From NCBI RefSeq assembly GCF_008085905.1, contig NZ_VSFF01000016.1, positions 62,001 through 126,000 of the forward strand: a stretch of 64,000 nucleotides of DNA, in the 5' to 3' direction. The position numbers were made by a program, and so were the translations under genes. This document shows positions 43,876 through 52,075 of this stretch, piece after piece. Under the pieces are notes generated by a model. It did not search any database. It was not told the DNA's origin and was given only the letters and a program-made list of their open reading frames with translations. Source of the DNA: Actinomadura syzygii. GTDB taxonomy: Bacteria > Actinomycetota > Actinomycetes > Streptosporangiales > Streptosporangiaceae. The number at the start of each line of letters is the position of its first letter. The first letter of the stretch is position 1.

Positions 43876-44242
43876 CCCCGCCCCCGGGTCGGCACCGCCG
43901 ACCCCACTCGAATCGCTGCCTCTCCGCAGAGACGGGATGAAGCCACCAGCCCACGGGCGATGTTTGCTTCCACCGCCCAACGTCGTGGCCCGTGCACCGA
44001 CCCGCCGCCCAGGCGAGGGCCTCGCCGAAACGCTTCTCTAGGGCGACACCTCGCCTTTGCACCACCGCGGTATCTCCTCGGCCGGCAGCGCGCGCGGCAA
44101 GGCGCGGGAGAAGCAGAACCTTCCGAACTTCGCCATGATCTGGTTGCTGGTGATTTGCGGGCAGAGCTCGCCGACCTGTTCGGCGGCGCGGCGGGCGGCC
44201 AGCCCCCAGGGATGACCGACGCACTGATCCACAGAGAGAGTG

Positions 44243-44422
44243 CTAAATGTCCTCAGCGCGGCTCTTGGCGGAGCCGGACTCATGGCCGGGTGGCTCCTCG
44301 GCGGGCAGCATGGTGCTCTGGGTTGTCTTCGTGCTCCGCTCCTGCTGGTACAGGCGGAATTCTGCGCAGTCCCACCCGTGTTGGGAACACCAGCCGTCGG
44401 CGCCGACCCTGCAGTTTCCCAT
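44243..44422 (-). CDS. Small cysteine-containing hypothetical protein
   Basis: 59 residues, AAGGAG a few nt before ATG 44422. MGNCRVGADGWCSQHGWDCA then polar residues. Cys and His spacing at the start (C..C..H...C) suggests a metal site. Family unknown. Confidence 0.5.
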   Translation of the reverse strand: MGNCRVGADGWCSQHGWDCAEFRLYQQERSTKTTQSTMLPAEEPPGHESGSAKSRAEDI

Positions 44423-44474
44423 CGGTCTTCTCCTTCGTATGGCCGGATAGGCGCCTGGGCGCGAAGGACCGGTA

Positions 44475-44867
44475 CTAGGCCGACCTCTTGCCGCAGTCTT
44501 CGATGACCGACCGGGCACCCTTCGGGCCTAGGGCGTCGATCAGATAGTCGATCTGGACCGCCAGACCACCGTTGTTCACCTCAGAGGCTCGCTGGCTTGC
44601 GGTCTCATGCACCGCTTCGTCGAGGTCCTCGGGAGTCAACTCTCGCCCCTCGGCAAGCGCCACAAGGTCAAGTCCCGCCAGCACGTCCTTGATCTGCTCG
44701 TCGGTCGGGCATTCGTCGAACGACTCGTCGGTCAGCTCGTCGTGGCTTTCGGCGTCGAGGATGTCGAAGCTGCGGCGGCTGGTGCCTTTCCAGGTGATGC
44801 ACCGGATCACCACGTGATGGTCGGCGATCGTGCGTTCTCCGACGATGTCTTCGTGGGCCTTGTTCAT
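44475..44867 (-). CDS. Acidic hypothetical protein
   Basis: 130 residues from ATG 44867, GGAGGG 4 nt upstream. An N-terminal beta strand pair (TIADHHVVIRCITWKGTSRR) and long acidic helices (LTDESFDECPTDEQIKDVL, LTPEDLDEAVHETASQR). Acidic small proteins in mobile elements can mimic DNA or act as anti-restriction proteins, but nothing specific supports that here. Confidence 0.55.
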   Translation of the reverse strand: MNKAHEDIVGERTIADHHVVIRCITWKGTSRRSFDILDAESHDELTDESFDECPTDEQIKDVLAGLDLVALAEGRELTPEDLDEAVHETASQRASEVNNGGLAVQIDYLIDALGPKGARSVIEDCGKRSA

Positions 44868-44972
44868 GGCACCCTCCATGTGTTCGGACTCGGTGTGGCG
44901 GTGGTGCAGGAACGATGTGCCGAGGCCGGGGTGAATCCTCAGCGGACTGCGGAGGCGCAGCCCGGTGAGGAT

Positions 44973-46733
44973 TCACAACCGCTCGTGCCAGAGCTGGTTG
45001 AGGTCGTCGTTGGTCTCGCCCGCGAGTTCGGCGAGCAGGGCCGCGTCGAGCGTCTGGGACACGTTGACGGCCTGCATGAGATCGGCCTGGACTTCGGCCT
45101 TGGCGGAGAGCACGCCCGGCATTCGCATGTCCTGGGTGCCCAGTGTGAGCAGCCGGTGGATCGTCACCCGGCTTCGCTGGCCCGGGCGGTGGAGTCGGCC
45201 GTTCGTCTGCTGGTAGTGGTTCAGCGAGAACGGCACGGTGAACCAGACCAGGTGCGAACCGCCGTGCTGGAGGTTGAGCCCCGCGCCGGCCGAGGCCGGG
45301 TGGATGAGCATGACGGGGATCTCGCGCCTGTTCCAGCGGGAGACCATGTCCCGGGAGCCGTTGAATGCCTCGATTCCGAGGCCGGCCGCGGAGAGCTTGG
45401 CAAGCAGCTGCTCCTTGTCCGACTTGAACTGGTAGGCCACAAGGACCGGCTCGGGAGCGGCGCGGCGGATGATCCGTTCGGTGGCCCGGATCTTCTCGTC
45501 GTGGATGACCTCGTACTGCCCCGCCGTGCTCGGGTCGTCCGGGTCGGAGGTGTAGAGCGTGCCAGAAGCGAACTGCATGAGTTTGCTGGTGAGCACCGCC
45601 TGGTTGTCGGCGATGATCGACGCGACGGTCTGTGCGAGTTGTCCGTTCTCGTCGGTGTAGGTCTTGACGATGTCGAGGACGAGTTCGCGCTTGAAGTGCC
45701 GGTACGTCGTGAGGAGATCGGCGTCGAGGGTGATCTTGACGTCGTCGAGCACGGGCTCGGGCGGCATGATGACGCTGGTGTTCTCCGCGCTCATCACCAG
45801 GTGCGAGATCGCCCGGTGGATCTCTTGCTCCGCTCCGGCGTTGGGGATCCAGTCGACCGGGATGGTCTGACCGGGGAGCATCTTCGGGGTGAACCAACGC
45901 TCGCGAAATGCCGTGATGTTCGCGCCCAGGGCCTGGCCTTGGTCGAGCAGGAAGATCTGCGACCACAGGTCGTGCAGGCCGTTGGGGGCAGGCGCGCCCG
46001 TCAACTCGATGAGCCGAGTGATGGCGGGGCGGACCTTCGCCAGCGCCTTGAATCGGTTCGAGGCATGCGACTTGAACTCCTGCGCCTCGTCGATGATGAC
46101 GGTTGGGAAGGGCCAGACGATCGTGTCGTGGCCGTTGATCTTCTGGATCGGCATCTGGTCGACGAGCCCGGTCTGGCAGTGCACGCAGGCTCGGCCTTTG
46201 GCGCCGAGCCCTTGGCAGTCAGCACAGGTCCGCCGCGGGGGCCTGGAGATCAGTTCCTGATTGATGAAGTACATCGTCGGGGGATCGGTAAAGACTCGCT
46301 GGAACAACTCGAGGCGCTTGGCTTTCGGCAGCTTGACGTCGCGCTCGTTGACGATGAGGGACTGGGTGCGGATGGGCATTTGCCAGGCGGCGATCTCGTC
46401 AAACCAGGTCGAGCGGGCGATCGCCACGGGCGCGATGACGAGGATGTGGCCCAGCGGGCGGATGCGCTGCAGCGCCGTGAGAGTGCTGAGCGATTTGCCG
46501 CCGGCGATCTCGATCCAGATGCCGGCGAACGGGTGGTCGACCATGAAGTCGACGGCCTGCTCCTGGTGCGGCATGAGCGACGGAGTCGGCGGCGAGGCGC
46601 TGATCATGTTGGTCATCGGAGGCGTCGAACCGGGTCGACTCCCTCCTTCCGTCGTCGTAGGCGGCTTGATTCGTTGCACGACGAACTCGGCCCATTGGGC
46701 GAGGAACGGGGTCGTTGCCTGAGGCTGAGCCAT
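44973..46733 (-). CDS. SNF2-type superfamily 2 helicase/ATPase
   Basis: 586 residues from ATG 46733; a TTG at 46766 would add 11. Motif I is WIEIAGGKSLST, motif II IIDEAQEFKS, motif III-like LTGAPAPNG, and the C-terminal half has VWFTVPFSLNHYQQTNGRLHRPGQ (motifs V-VI, arginine finger). A CADCQGLG...CVHC insertion between motifs Ia and II looks like a zinc knuckle. Phage and plasmid relatives move along or remodel DNA. It stands upstream of nothing closely coupled. A VRR-NUC gene nearby makes a helicase-nuclease partnership plausible. Confidence 0.85.
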   Translation of the reverse strand: MAQPQATTPFLAQWAEFVVQRIKPPTTTEGGSRPGSTPPMTNMISASPPTPSLMPHQEQAVDFMVDHPFAGIWIEIAGGKSLSTLTALQRIRPLGHILVIAPVAIARSTWFDEIAAWQMPIRTQSLIVNERDVKLPKAKRLELFQRVFTDPPTMYFINQELISRPPRRTCADCQGLGAKGRACVHCQTGLVDQMPIQKINGHDTIVWPFPTVIIDEAQEFKSHASNRFKALAKVRPAITRLIELTGAPAPNGLHDLWSQIFLLDQGQALGANITAFRERWFTPKMLPGQTIPVDWIPNAGAEQEIHRAISHLVMSAENTSVIMPPEPVLDDVKITLDADLLTTYRHFKRELVLDIVKTYTDENGQLAQTVASIIADNQAVLTSKLMQFASGTLYTSDPDDPSTAGQYEVIHDEKIRATERIIRRAAPEPVLVAYQFKSDKEQLLAKLSAAGLGIEAFNGSRDMVSRWNRREIPVMLIHPASAGAGLNLQHGGSHLVWFTVPFSLNHYQQTNGRLHRPGQRSRVTIHRLLTLGTQDMRMPGVLSAKAEVQADLMQAVNVSQTLDAALLAELAGETNDDLNQLWHERL

Positions 46734-46824
46734 CGGCGCTGCACTCGCTGAGGCAGAGAGCGCCAATTCTCTTCCAGGGCATGTGGGCCGTCGTTCGTTT
46801 CATGGTCGGGTGGGCGGGTTTCGG

Positions 46825-47496
46825 TCAGACACCGAGGGCCTCCTTGAGCAGGGCGATCCGGGCTTCGGCCTCGTCGGCCCGGCGCTTTTCCCGGTCGAGT
46901 TCGGCCTGGAGCCCCTCAACCCGGGTGCTCAACTCGGCGATCCTGGGGTCCTCGCCCAGTGCTTCGCGGATCCGCCGGAGTGTGGCGGAGTCCTCGGTTC
47001 GGGGTAGCTCGGCGTCCGCGCGCGCAGTGCTGTTCATGGGGGCGATCTCCAGTGTCTCGGGCGGTGCAGCGGTGTACTCAAAGACGGTTTGGCCGGTCTC
47101 GTCTAGCCGTACGTCGATGACCGCGTCAGCGGGGAGATCGCACGCGCGCTCGTCGAGCCAGGAGGAGAAGGCAACCCCGTGATCGGCGAATGCCCGCGCT
47201 ACGGTGATCCGCTCTGGTCGTCCGGCCGCGACCGTTGACGCCGATGCGTCGTTCCGGGCCGGGCGGTGCGCTGCCAGAAGGCGGCGCACTTGGGCACTGA
47301 CATTCTGGGACGACCGGTTGCGCGAGCTCATGTTGGGCGGCACGGATGCGGTCTCATTGCTGTTGTTGCGCAGGATGCAGTGTCCCCTGCTCGAGATCCG
47401 GCCGGTGCAGCCCTGTGCGATCGCGTCGAGGATGAGTTCCTTGGCCCTCTGGTCAAAGACGGTGAGGTCCTTGCTCGTCAGCCGTCCGAAGGCCAT
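46825..47496 (-). CDS. HicA-like domain protein with C-terminal coiled coil
   Basis: 223 residues from ATG 47496. Residues ~15-75 (LILDAIAQGCTGRISSRGHC then ILRNNSNETASVPPNM and QNVSAQVRRLLAAH) resemble HicA-type double-stranded-RNA-binding folds, where a G-H strand is followed by a P-turn and a terminal helix. The middle has AFADHGVAFSSWLDERACDL. The end is a clear coiled coil (ELSTRVEGLQAELDREKRRA). No HicB-like antitoxin is adjacent. Start overlaps the VRR-NUC gene end by 19 bp. Confidence 0.5.
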   Translation of the reverse strand: MAFGRLTSKDLTVFDQRAKELILDAIAQGCTGRISSRGHCILRNNSNETASVPPNMSSRNRSSQNVSAQVRRLLAAHRPARNDASASTVAAGRPERITVARAFADHGVAFSSWLDERACDLPADAVIDVRLDETGQTVFEYTAAPPETLEIAPMNSTARADAELPRTEDSATLRRIREALGEDPRIAELSTRVEGLQAELDREKRRADEAEARIALLKEALGV

Positions 47497-47822
47497 GAGG
47501 TTGCTTTCTGGTCCGATCGCCGATGGGCAGCCAGATCGTCCATGAGCGCGTCAACGCCGGGGCGGTCGTCGACGACGTAGACATGGGCCCCGAAGCGGCG
47601 CATCTTGGCGTGCTGGCGAAGTTGGAGTCTGGTCGGTTCCACTCCCTGGCCTTTGACCTCGACGAAGACCGTGCATCCCGGTGTGATGACGATCCGATCG
47701 GGCACGCCGTCGTGGGCCGGCGAGACGAACTTCATGCAGAGGAAGCGGTGCTTACGGCACTGATCGAGCAGATAGTTCTCGATGACACTTTCAAGGACGG
47801 CGCCGCCTCTGGGCCGGATCAT
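47478..47822 (-). CDS. VRR-NUC domain nuclease
   Basis: 114 residues. GGAVLESVIENYLLDQCRKH followed by SPAHDGVPDRIVI, TVFVEVKGQGVEPTRLQLRQ and FGAHVYVVDDRPGVDAL gives the VRR-NUC set: Glu in the first helix, PD, ExK and Q. These are PD-(D/E)xK-type endonucleases common in phages, often acting on branched DNA. ATG 47822 overlaps the stop of the preceding gene. Probable role in recombination or resolution of replication intermediates. Confidence 0.85.
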   Translation of the reverse strand: MIRPRGGAVLESVIENYLLDQCRKHRFLCMKFVSPAHDGVPDRIVITPGCTVFVEVKGQGVEPTRLQLRQHAKMRRFGAHVYVVDDRPGVDALMDDLAAHRRSDQKATSWPSDG

Positions 47823-48067
47823 GATCCGACCCGGCTCTCGGTCGGGGGCGGGGTGGGCCAGTAGACGCCCCTGAGGTCATCGTTCTCGCACAGGATGACG
47901 TCGCGCAGGCCGTTCGATGTGTTGTCGACCGCGTAGACCCGATCCGGGCCGCTCTTCGGCGTACTGGGGGGCCCTCGGTGTCGGGCCTCGTTCATCGCCG
48001 CTCGAGCCTCGTCGGTGACGCGCGCACGTGACCCATCTGGCCATGCCCGGTATCGCGCGGCTTCCAT
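47819..48067 (-). CDS. Small hypothetical protein before VRR-NUC gene
   Basis: 82 residues from ATG 48067, preceded by GAAAGCGA. MEAARYRAWPDGSRARVTDE then DRVYAVDNTSNGLRDVILCE, a short beta-rich unit. Stop overlaps the VRR-NUC start. Unknown function. Confidence 0.5.
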   Translation of the reverse strand: MEAARYRAWPDGSRARVTDEARAAMNEARHRGPPSTPKSGPDRVYAVDNTSNGLRDVILCENDDLRGVYWPTPPPTESRVGS

Positions 48068-48134
48068 CTGTTGTCGCTTTCTTCCTGGTCGTCGTCAGTG
48101 ATGTCTGTCGCGGGCGCGTAGAGGTCGACGGCGA

Positions 48135-48440
48135 TCAGTGCTCGGCGGAATCGTCGAAGCCGGGTTGGCCCTTCCTCGGCTGATTGCCGATGAGACCGAG
48201 ATGCCTCAGCTTCCGCGGGCGGGTGCGGATGACGGCCCCGGACGCCTTGGGAGGATCCGGTTCGACGACAGGCAGCCGGTGGTGTCGGCTGATCAACTCG
48301 TGGCGGGTGAGCGGCCCGTGGGCGGGGGCAGGCTCCAGGACGGCGAGGCGGACCATGGAGGCACCGATAGCGGCCTTGTCCGCAGCCTCGTAGGAGGTGG
48401 CGCGGCCCTCGACCCCTACGGGCAGCGTGGCGTTCGACAT
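48135..48440 (-). CDS. Small winged-helix-like phage-type protein
   Basis: 101 residues with AAGGAGGAG just before ATG 48440. The section HGPLTRHELISRHHRLPVVE...AVIRTRPRKLRHLGLI follows a layout seen in actinophage proteins, where a 'G..T..EL' helix is followed by a basic 'RTR..L...GL' recognition segment, and is likely DNA-binding. Upstream, GCAATAGAATCACGTCATAG at 48511-48530 on the same strand loosely resembles the candidate promoter motif. Confidence 0.5.
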   Translation of the reverse strand: MSNATLPVGVEGRATSYEAADKAAIGASMVRLAVLEPAPAHGPLTRHELISRHHRLPVVEPDPPKASGAVIRTRPRKLRHLGLIGNQPRKGQPGFDDSAEH

Positions 48441-48648
48441 GCTTTTCTCCTCCTTTTCGATGCTTGCCGGCCAGAGCCACAAGACTGCTTCGATCACCTC
48501 TCCGCCTCAGCTATGACGTGATTCTATTGCTTATGCCATGAGTGTGCGAATACATGTGCCGGGACCGCTTATAAAGTTGGCCTGTGCGATCCAACCTGGG
48601 TTTCCGATGCGTTCGAAAGGGCTGCCGGGTCCGCGCTGATGCGCTATC

Positions 48649-51600
48649 TCAGGCGTTCTTCCAGTTCTTGGTGAACGTCTCGGCGAGGATGTGTGTGTAG
48701 ACCTCGAGATCGACGAAGTCGAGGAGCCGTACGAGACGATCCGGGTCGAGCGCGCGCAGATCATCGTTGCAGACGATCAGCGACCACGTCGGGTCGATGC
48801 CGTTGATCCGGCGGGTGACGACGTCTTGGTCCTCCGGTAGCAGCGTCAGGCCCTGCTGCCGGGCGGCCTGGCGGTCGGCGGCCCATCCGTGGGACATGAG
48901 GATCTTGACCGCCGTCGCGTCGCGCTCGACGGTCGCCAGGTCCGGGTCCTTCCGGCGCCGGGCTCGGCTGGCCGCAGGGACTTTCCAGGCACCGGCGTTG
49001 TGCAGGCTGACGGCACCTGGTGTTCCGGGGCGGACGATGAGGACCCTGTTGACCATCTGCAGGGGCCTGGCGCCGGTGATCGGGATCGTGTCCTGGGTCG
49101 TCGGCTCTCTCGTGCTGCCCGTGCTCGTGCTGCCCGTGCTCGTACCGACCGTGCTCGTAGGGGCGTTGATCGGGTCAGCGGCAAAGGGGTAGGTGATCGA
49201 TCCCCGGGAGGCTGCGATGACGTTCTGGAACAGCAGCGCCGTGGTCACCGGGTCCTCGACGTCGAGCGCGTCGCCGAGGATCTTGCGCCCGAGGCTGGTG
49301 TCGAAGGGCTCGGACAGGGCCGCCTCTCCCCTGCTGGCCACGGTCTGCAAGTAGCGGGCCAGGGCGAGATCGATCACGGCGGGATGGGCCAGCGACTTGG
49401 TCGGGGTCGGGCCCGCGTGACAGGCGAGGGTGCCGCCGCTGGCGGCGTGGATCTTCTTGTCCGGCACGGCGACCGGCCCGGATTTCGGGTCGAGGAGTTC
49501 CAGGCGGTTGTTGGAGTCCTTGCTGATGAGGAACATCGGTTCGGGCTTGATCTCGACACCGATCGCCTCTTGCTGCTCGGCGAGCACGCGATTGTTGGTC
49601 TCGGCGTCGAATCCCGACGCGCCGTCGACGAGCGAGTACAGGCCGTCGGTGTTGGTCGAGATGATCCGCGCGCCGGCCAGAGTCTGGGCCTGTCCGATCC
49701 GCCAGCTGAAGAGCTGGCCGATGATGCGCATCGAGATGATCCGGTTGTTCATCCGGATCGGAGTCTCGTGCGCGGCGTCGCCCGCCCCGGAGGCGGCGTT
49801 GAGGATGAGCTTGGTCCCGGCGCGCAGCGTGGCGAGCCGGGCTTGCTCGTCCTCGGAGATGCCCGGCCGCTGCAGTTCCTGGCCGTAGCGTTCCTTGTCG
49901 AAGAAGATCCGCGCGTAACGGTCCTCGCCGAGTTCGGGGTTGTAGAAGGCCCGCATGTTGCGCAACAGGTTCGGGTAGTAGCTCGTGAAGTCCTCGTGGA
50001 TGACGTGCCCTACCGAGGTGTGGGCGTATTTCGGGTGGAGCTTGGTCGACAGGTCGACCTCGCCGCGTCTGCCCTCGGGGTCCTGCGCGGGGAACAGCAC
50101 CGGGTACTTCTTCGCCGGCTCGTCGCGGTAGGCGGCCGAGGTCGGCGCCGTCCTTGCCAGGACGGCCTTGCCGTCCAGGACACGGCCGTCGTCGAGCACG
50201 ACGTCGAGTGCCTGGCTGTTGGGGCGCCGCGTTGCCAGCAGGTCCGCCGGGTCGGGCACGTGCGCCTGGGCGCGGGCGAGTTGCTCGGCCTGCTCGGGAT
50301 CGTCCTTCTTCGGTTTGCGGTATTTCACCTTCTCGGGATCGGAACCGAGCAGCACCAGCCGTTTGTCGACACCGGTGCCGTCGGGCAGCGCGAGCAGGTT
50401 GTGCTGGCGTTTGGCCTCGGCGACGAAGTCCCCGGCGTGCGGGAAGACGCCGCGTGCGGTGACCAGCATGTCGAGGTGGTCGATGTAGGCGCCCTGCTCG
50501 CGGGCGAATACGGTCATGTCGGCCTCGGCGCCGTGGATGCCGCCGGTGGAGAAGGTCACAAAGCATGACGAGGGTGAGCCGTCGGCGAAGAAGTACGGCA
50601 GGTTGTTCGGCTCCTTGGGGATCTCCCCCAGCGTCTGCGCCGCACGCCCGTGGAGCTGGGCGTACCTGGCGGAGTCGTTGAAGTTCTGCCCCTCGATCGA
50701 GCGGTAGTAGTCGTAGACGCGGTCGAACCGGGCTCGGGCCGCCGGGTCGGCGATCTGCTCGTAGAAGAACGTCCGGCATTCTTCGAGCACGTTGACCTGG
50801 GCGATGCCCCGCTCGGCAGCCACCTCCTTGGCCGGATAGCGGAACGAGACCGCGTCGATGTCGTCGAGGGCGGCGTAGGGCGCGAGGATCCTGGCCACGA
50901 ACTTCGCCGAGGACGAGTCGATGGTGAGCCGGTCCCGGCGTACCGTGCCGTTGCGGTTGAAGACCGTCTCGGAGTACTGCGCGAGCAGGCCGGCCTTGAG
51001 GTCGAAGGCGCTGGAGTAGGTCGGATGGGCGAACAGACGGGCCAGGCCAAGGCAGTCGGAGACGTTGTAGGCCAGCAGCTCGTACAGCTCGTCGGGGGTG
51101 GCGATGACCGTGTCGTGGCTGAGCTTTTCGGACTCCTTGATCTGGTGCCCGAGCATGCCGAGCAGCCGCTTGAGGCTCACCTTGACCTGCAGTTCGTTGA
51201 GACGGGCGACGTCGAGGTGCCGGCCGGAGTGGAGCATGGCCCGGCGGATCCTGCCGGCCGGGCTCTGCCAGCCAAGGTAGCCGGGCATGTAACTGCTGTG
51301 CTTGTCGGAGAAGAGGGCGTCGTTGTGCGCCCGCAGCGCAGCGGCCCTGACCGGCTGGAACGACGGGCGTACGGCCTCGGTGGCCCGAAGGAGTTGCTCG
51401 GCGTCGGCGCGATCCTGCGGCGTTCGGGCCTGCGCGAGCTGGCCGCGGGCGAGACCGACGCGGATCCGATGGTCGACGACGTCGGCGAAGACCTCGGACA
51501 GGTAGAGCGCGAACATCGTCGTGTCGTAGTTGAGCGAGTTGTACCCGGCGAGGTAGGGGTGCCGCGCCTGATCGAAACCCGGATCGGTGTCACAGACCGG

Positions 51601-51957
51601 ACGCAGATCGGCCGGGTAGGACGAGGCTTGGCCGGGGTCGTTGACCTGTTCGGCGTCGGAGAGCCCGATCAGCCGGGCGAGCCGCAGATTGGCCCGCGGG
51701 GTCCGCAGATCGTGGTGGGCGATGCGCACCGCGGGCAGGCCGGGATTGCTTCCCTTGATCGCAGCGTCCAGGGCGCGCGCCTCGATGCCGCTCGCGAGCC
51801 GGTCGTCGTCGACGAGAAAGAACACCTCGAGTTCGTCGAGCCCCTCGCCGCGCCGCGGCGTGTAGGCGCAGACGCTGAAGACGTTCGACAGCGACTCGAT
51901 GTCGTAGAAGGTGAACAGAGCCGACCCGGCCGTGACGGGTGTCCTCTCGGTCGCCAT
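48649..51957 (-). CDS. Family B DNA polymerase with 3'-5' exonuclease
   Basis: 1102 residues. Exonuclease motifs: FYDIESLSN (D19, E21), AGYNSLNYDTTMF, and YNVSDCLGLARL. Polymerase motif A is EDFTSYYPNLLRN near residue 656, motif B KLILNAASGAGDAAHE, and motif C ISTNTDGLYSL near 770. So it is a complete replicative-type enzyme that copies and proofreads DNA. The C-terminal ~300 residues include a Gly/Ser/Thr-rich linker (TSTVGTSTGSTSTGSTREP). Length is well above phi29-like polymerases. Protein-primed terminal regions were not recognised. GAAAGCGAG precedes the ATG. It is downstream of the primase-helicase. Confidence 0.9.
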   Translation of the reverse strand: MATERTPVTAGSALFTFYDIESLSNVFSVCAYTPRRGEGLDELEVFFLVDDDRLASGIEARALDAAIKGSNPGLPAVRIAHHDLRTPRANLRLARLIGLSDAEQVNDPGQASSYPADLRPVCDTDPGFDQARHPYLAGYNSLNYDTTMFALYLSEVFADVVDHRIRVGLARGQLAQARTPQDRADAEQLLRATEAVRPSFQPVRAAALRAHNDALFSDKHSSYMPGYLGWQSPAGRIRRAMLHSGRHLDVARLNELQVKVSLKRLLGMLGHQIKESEKLSHDTVIATPDELYELLAYNVSDCLGLARLFAHPTYSSAFDLKAGLLAQYSETVFNRNGTVRRDRLTIDSSSAKFVARILAPYAALDDIDAVSFRYPAKEVAAERGIAQVNVLEECRTFFYEQIADPAARARFDRVYDYYRSIEGQNFNDSARYAQLHGRAAQTLGEIPKEPNNLPYFFADGSPSSCFVTFSTGGIHGAEADMTVFAREQGAYIDHLDMLVTARGVFPHAGDFVAEAKRQHNLLALPDGTGVDKRLVLLGSDPEKVKYRKPKKDDPEQAEQLARAQAHVPDPADLLATRRPNSQALDVVLDDGRVLDGKAVLARTAPTSAAYRDEPAKKYPVLFPAQDPEGRRGEVDLSTKLHPKYAHTSVGHVIHEDFTSYYPNLLRNMRAFYNPELGEDRYARIFFDKERYGQELQRPGISEDEQARLATLRAGTKLILNAASGAGDAAHETPIRMNNRIISMRIIGQLFSWRIGQAQTLAGARIISTNTDGLYSLVDGASGFDAETNNRVLAEQQEAIGVEIKPEPMFLISKDSNNRLELLDPKSGPVAVPDKKIHAASGGTLACHAGPTPTKSLAHPAVIDLALARYLQTVASRGEAALSEPFDTSLGRKILGDALDVEDPVTTALLFQNVIAASRGSITYPFAADPINAPTSTVGTSTGSTSTGSTREPTTQDTIPITGARPLQMVNRVLIVRPGTPGAVSLHNAGAWKVPAASRARRRKDPDLATVERDATAVKILMSHGWAADRQAARQQGLTLLPEDQDVVTRRINGIDPTWSLIVCNDDLRALDPDRLVRLLDFVDLEVYTHILAETFTKNWKNA

Positions 51958-52075
51958 GATGGGGTCTCGCTTTCGGTCATTCGGGGAGGAGCACGCCTGT
52001 CTCGTCAGAGCGGGACGGGGCTGGGTGAGGTCCCTGGGCGGCCGCGAGGGGGGCGGGGCATTCGAGACATGGGCC

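Noticed and set aside
46825..47496. HicAB toxin-antitoxin system
   Set aside because: Only a HicA-like domain is present in a longer coiled-coil protein, and no HicB partner is adjacent.
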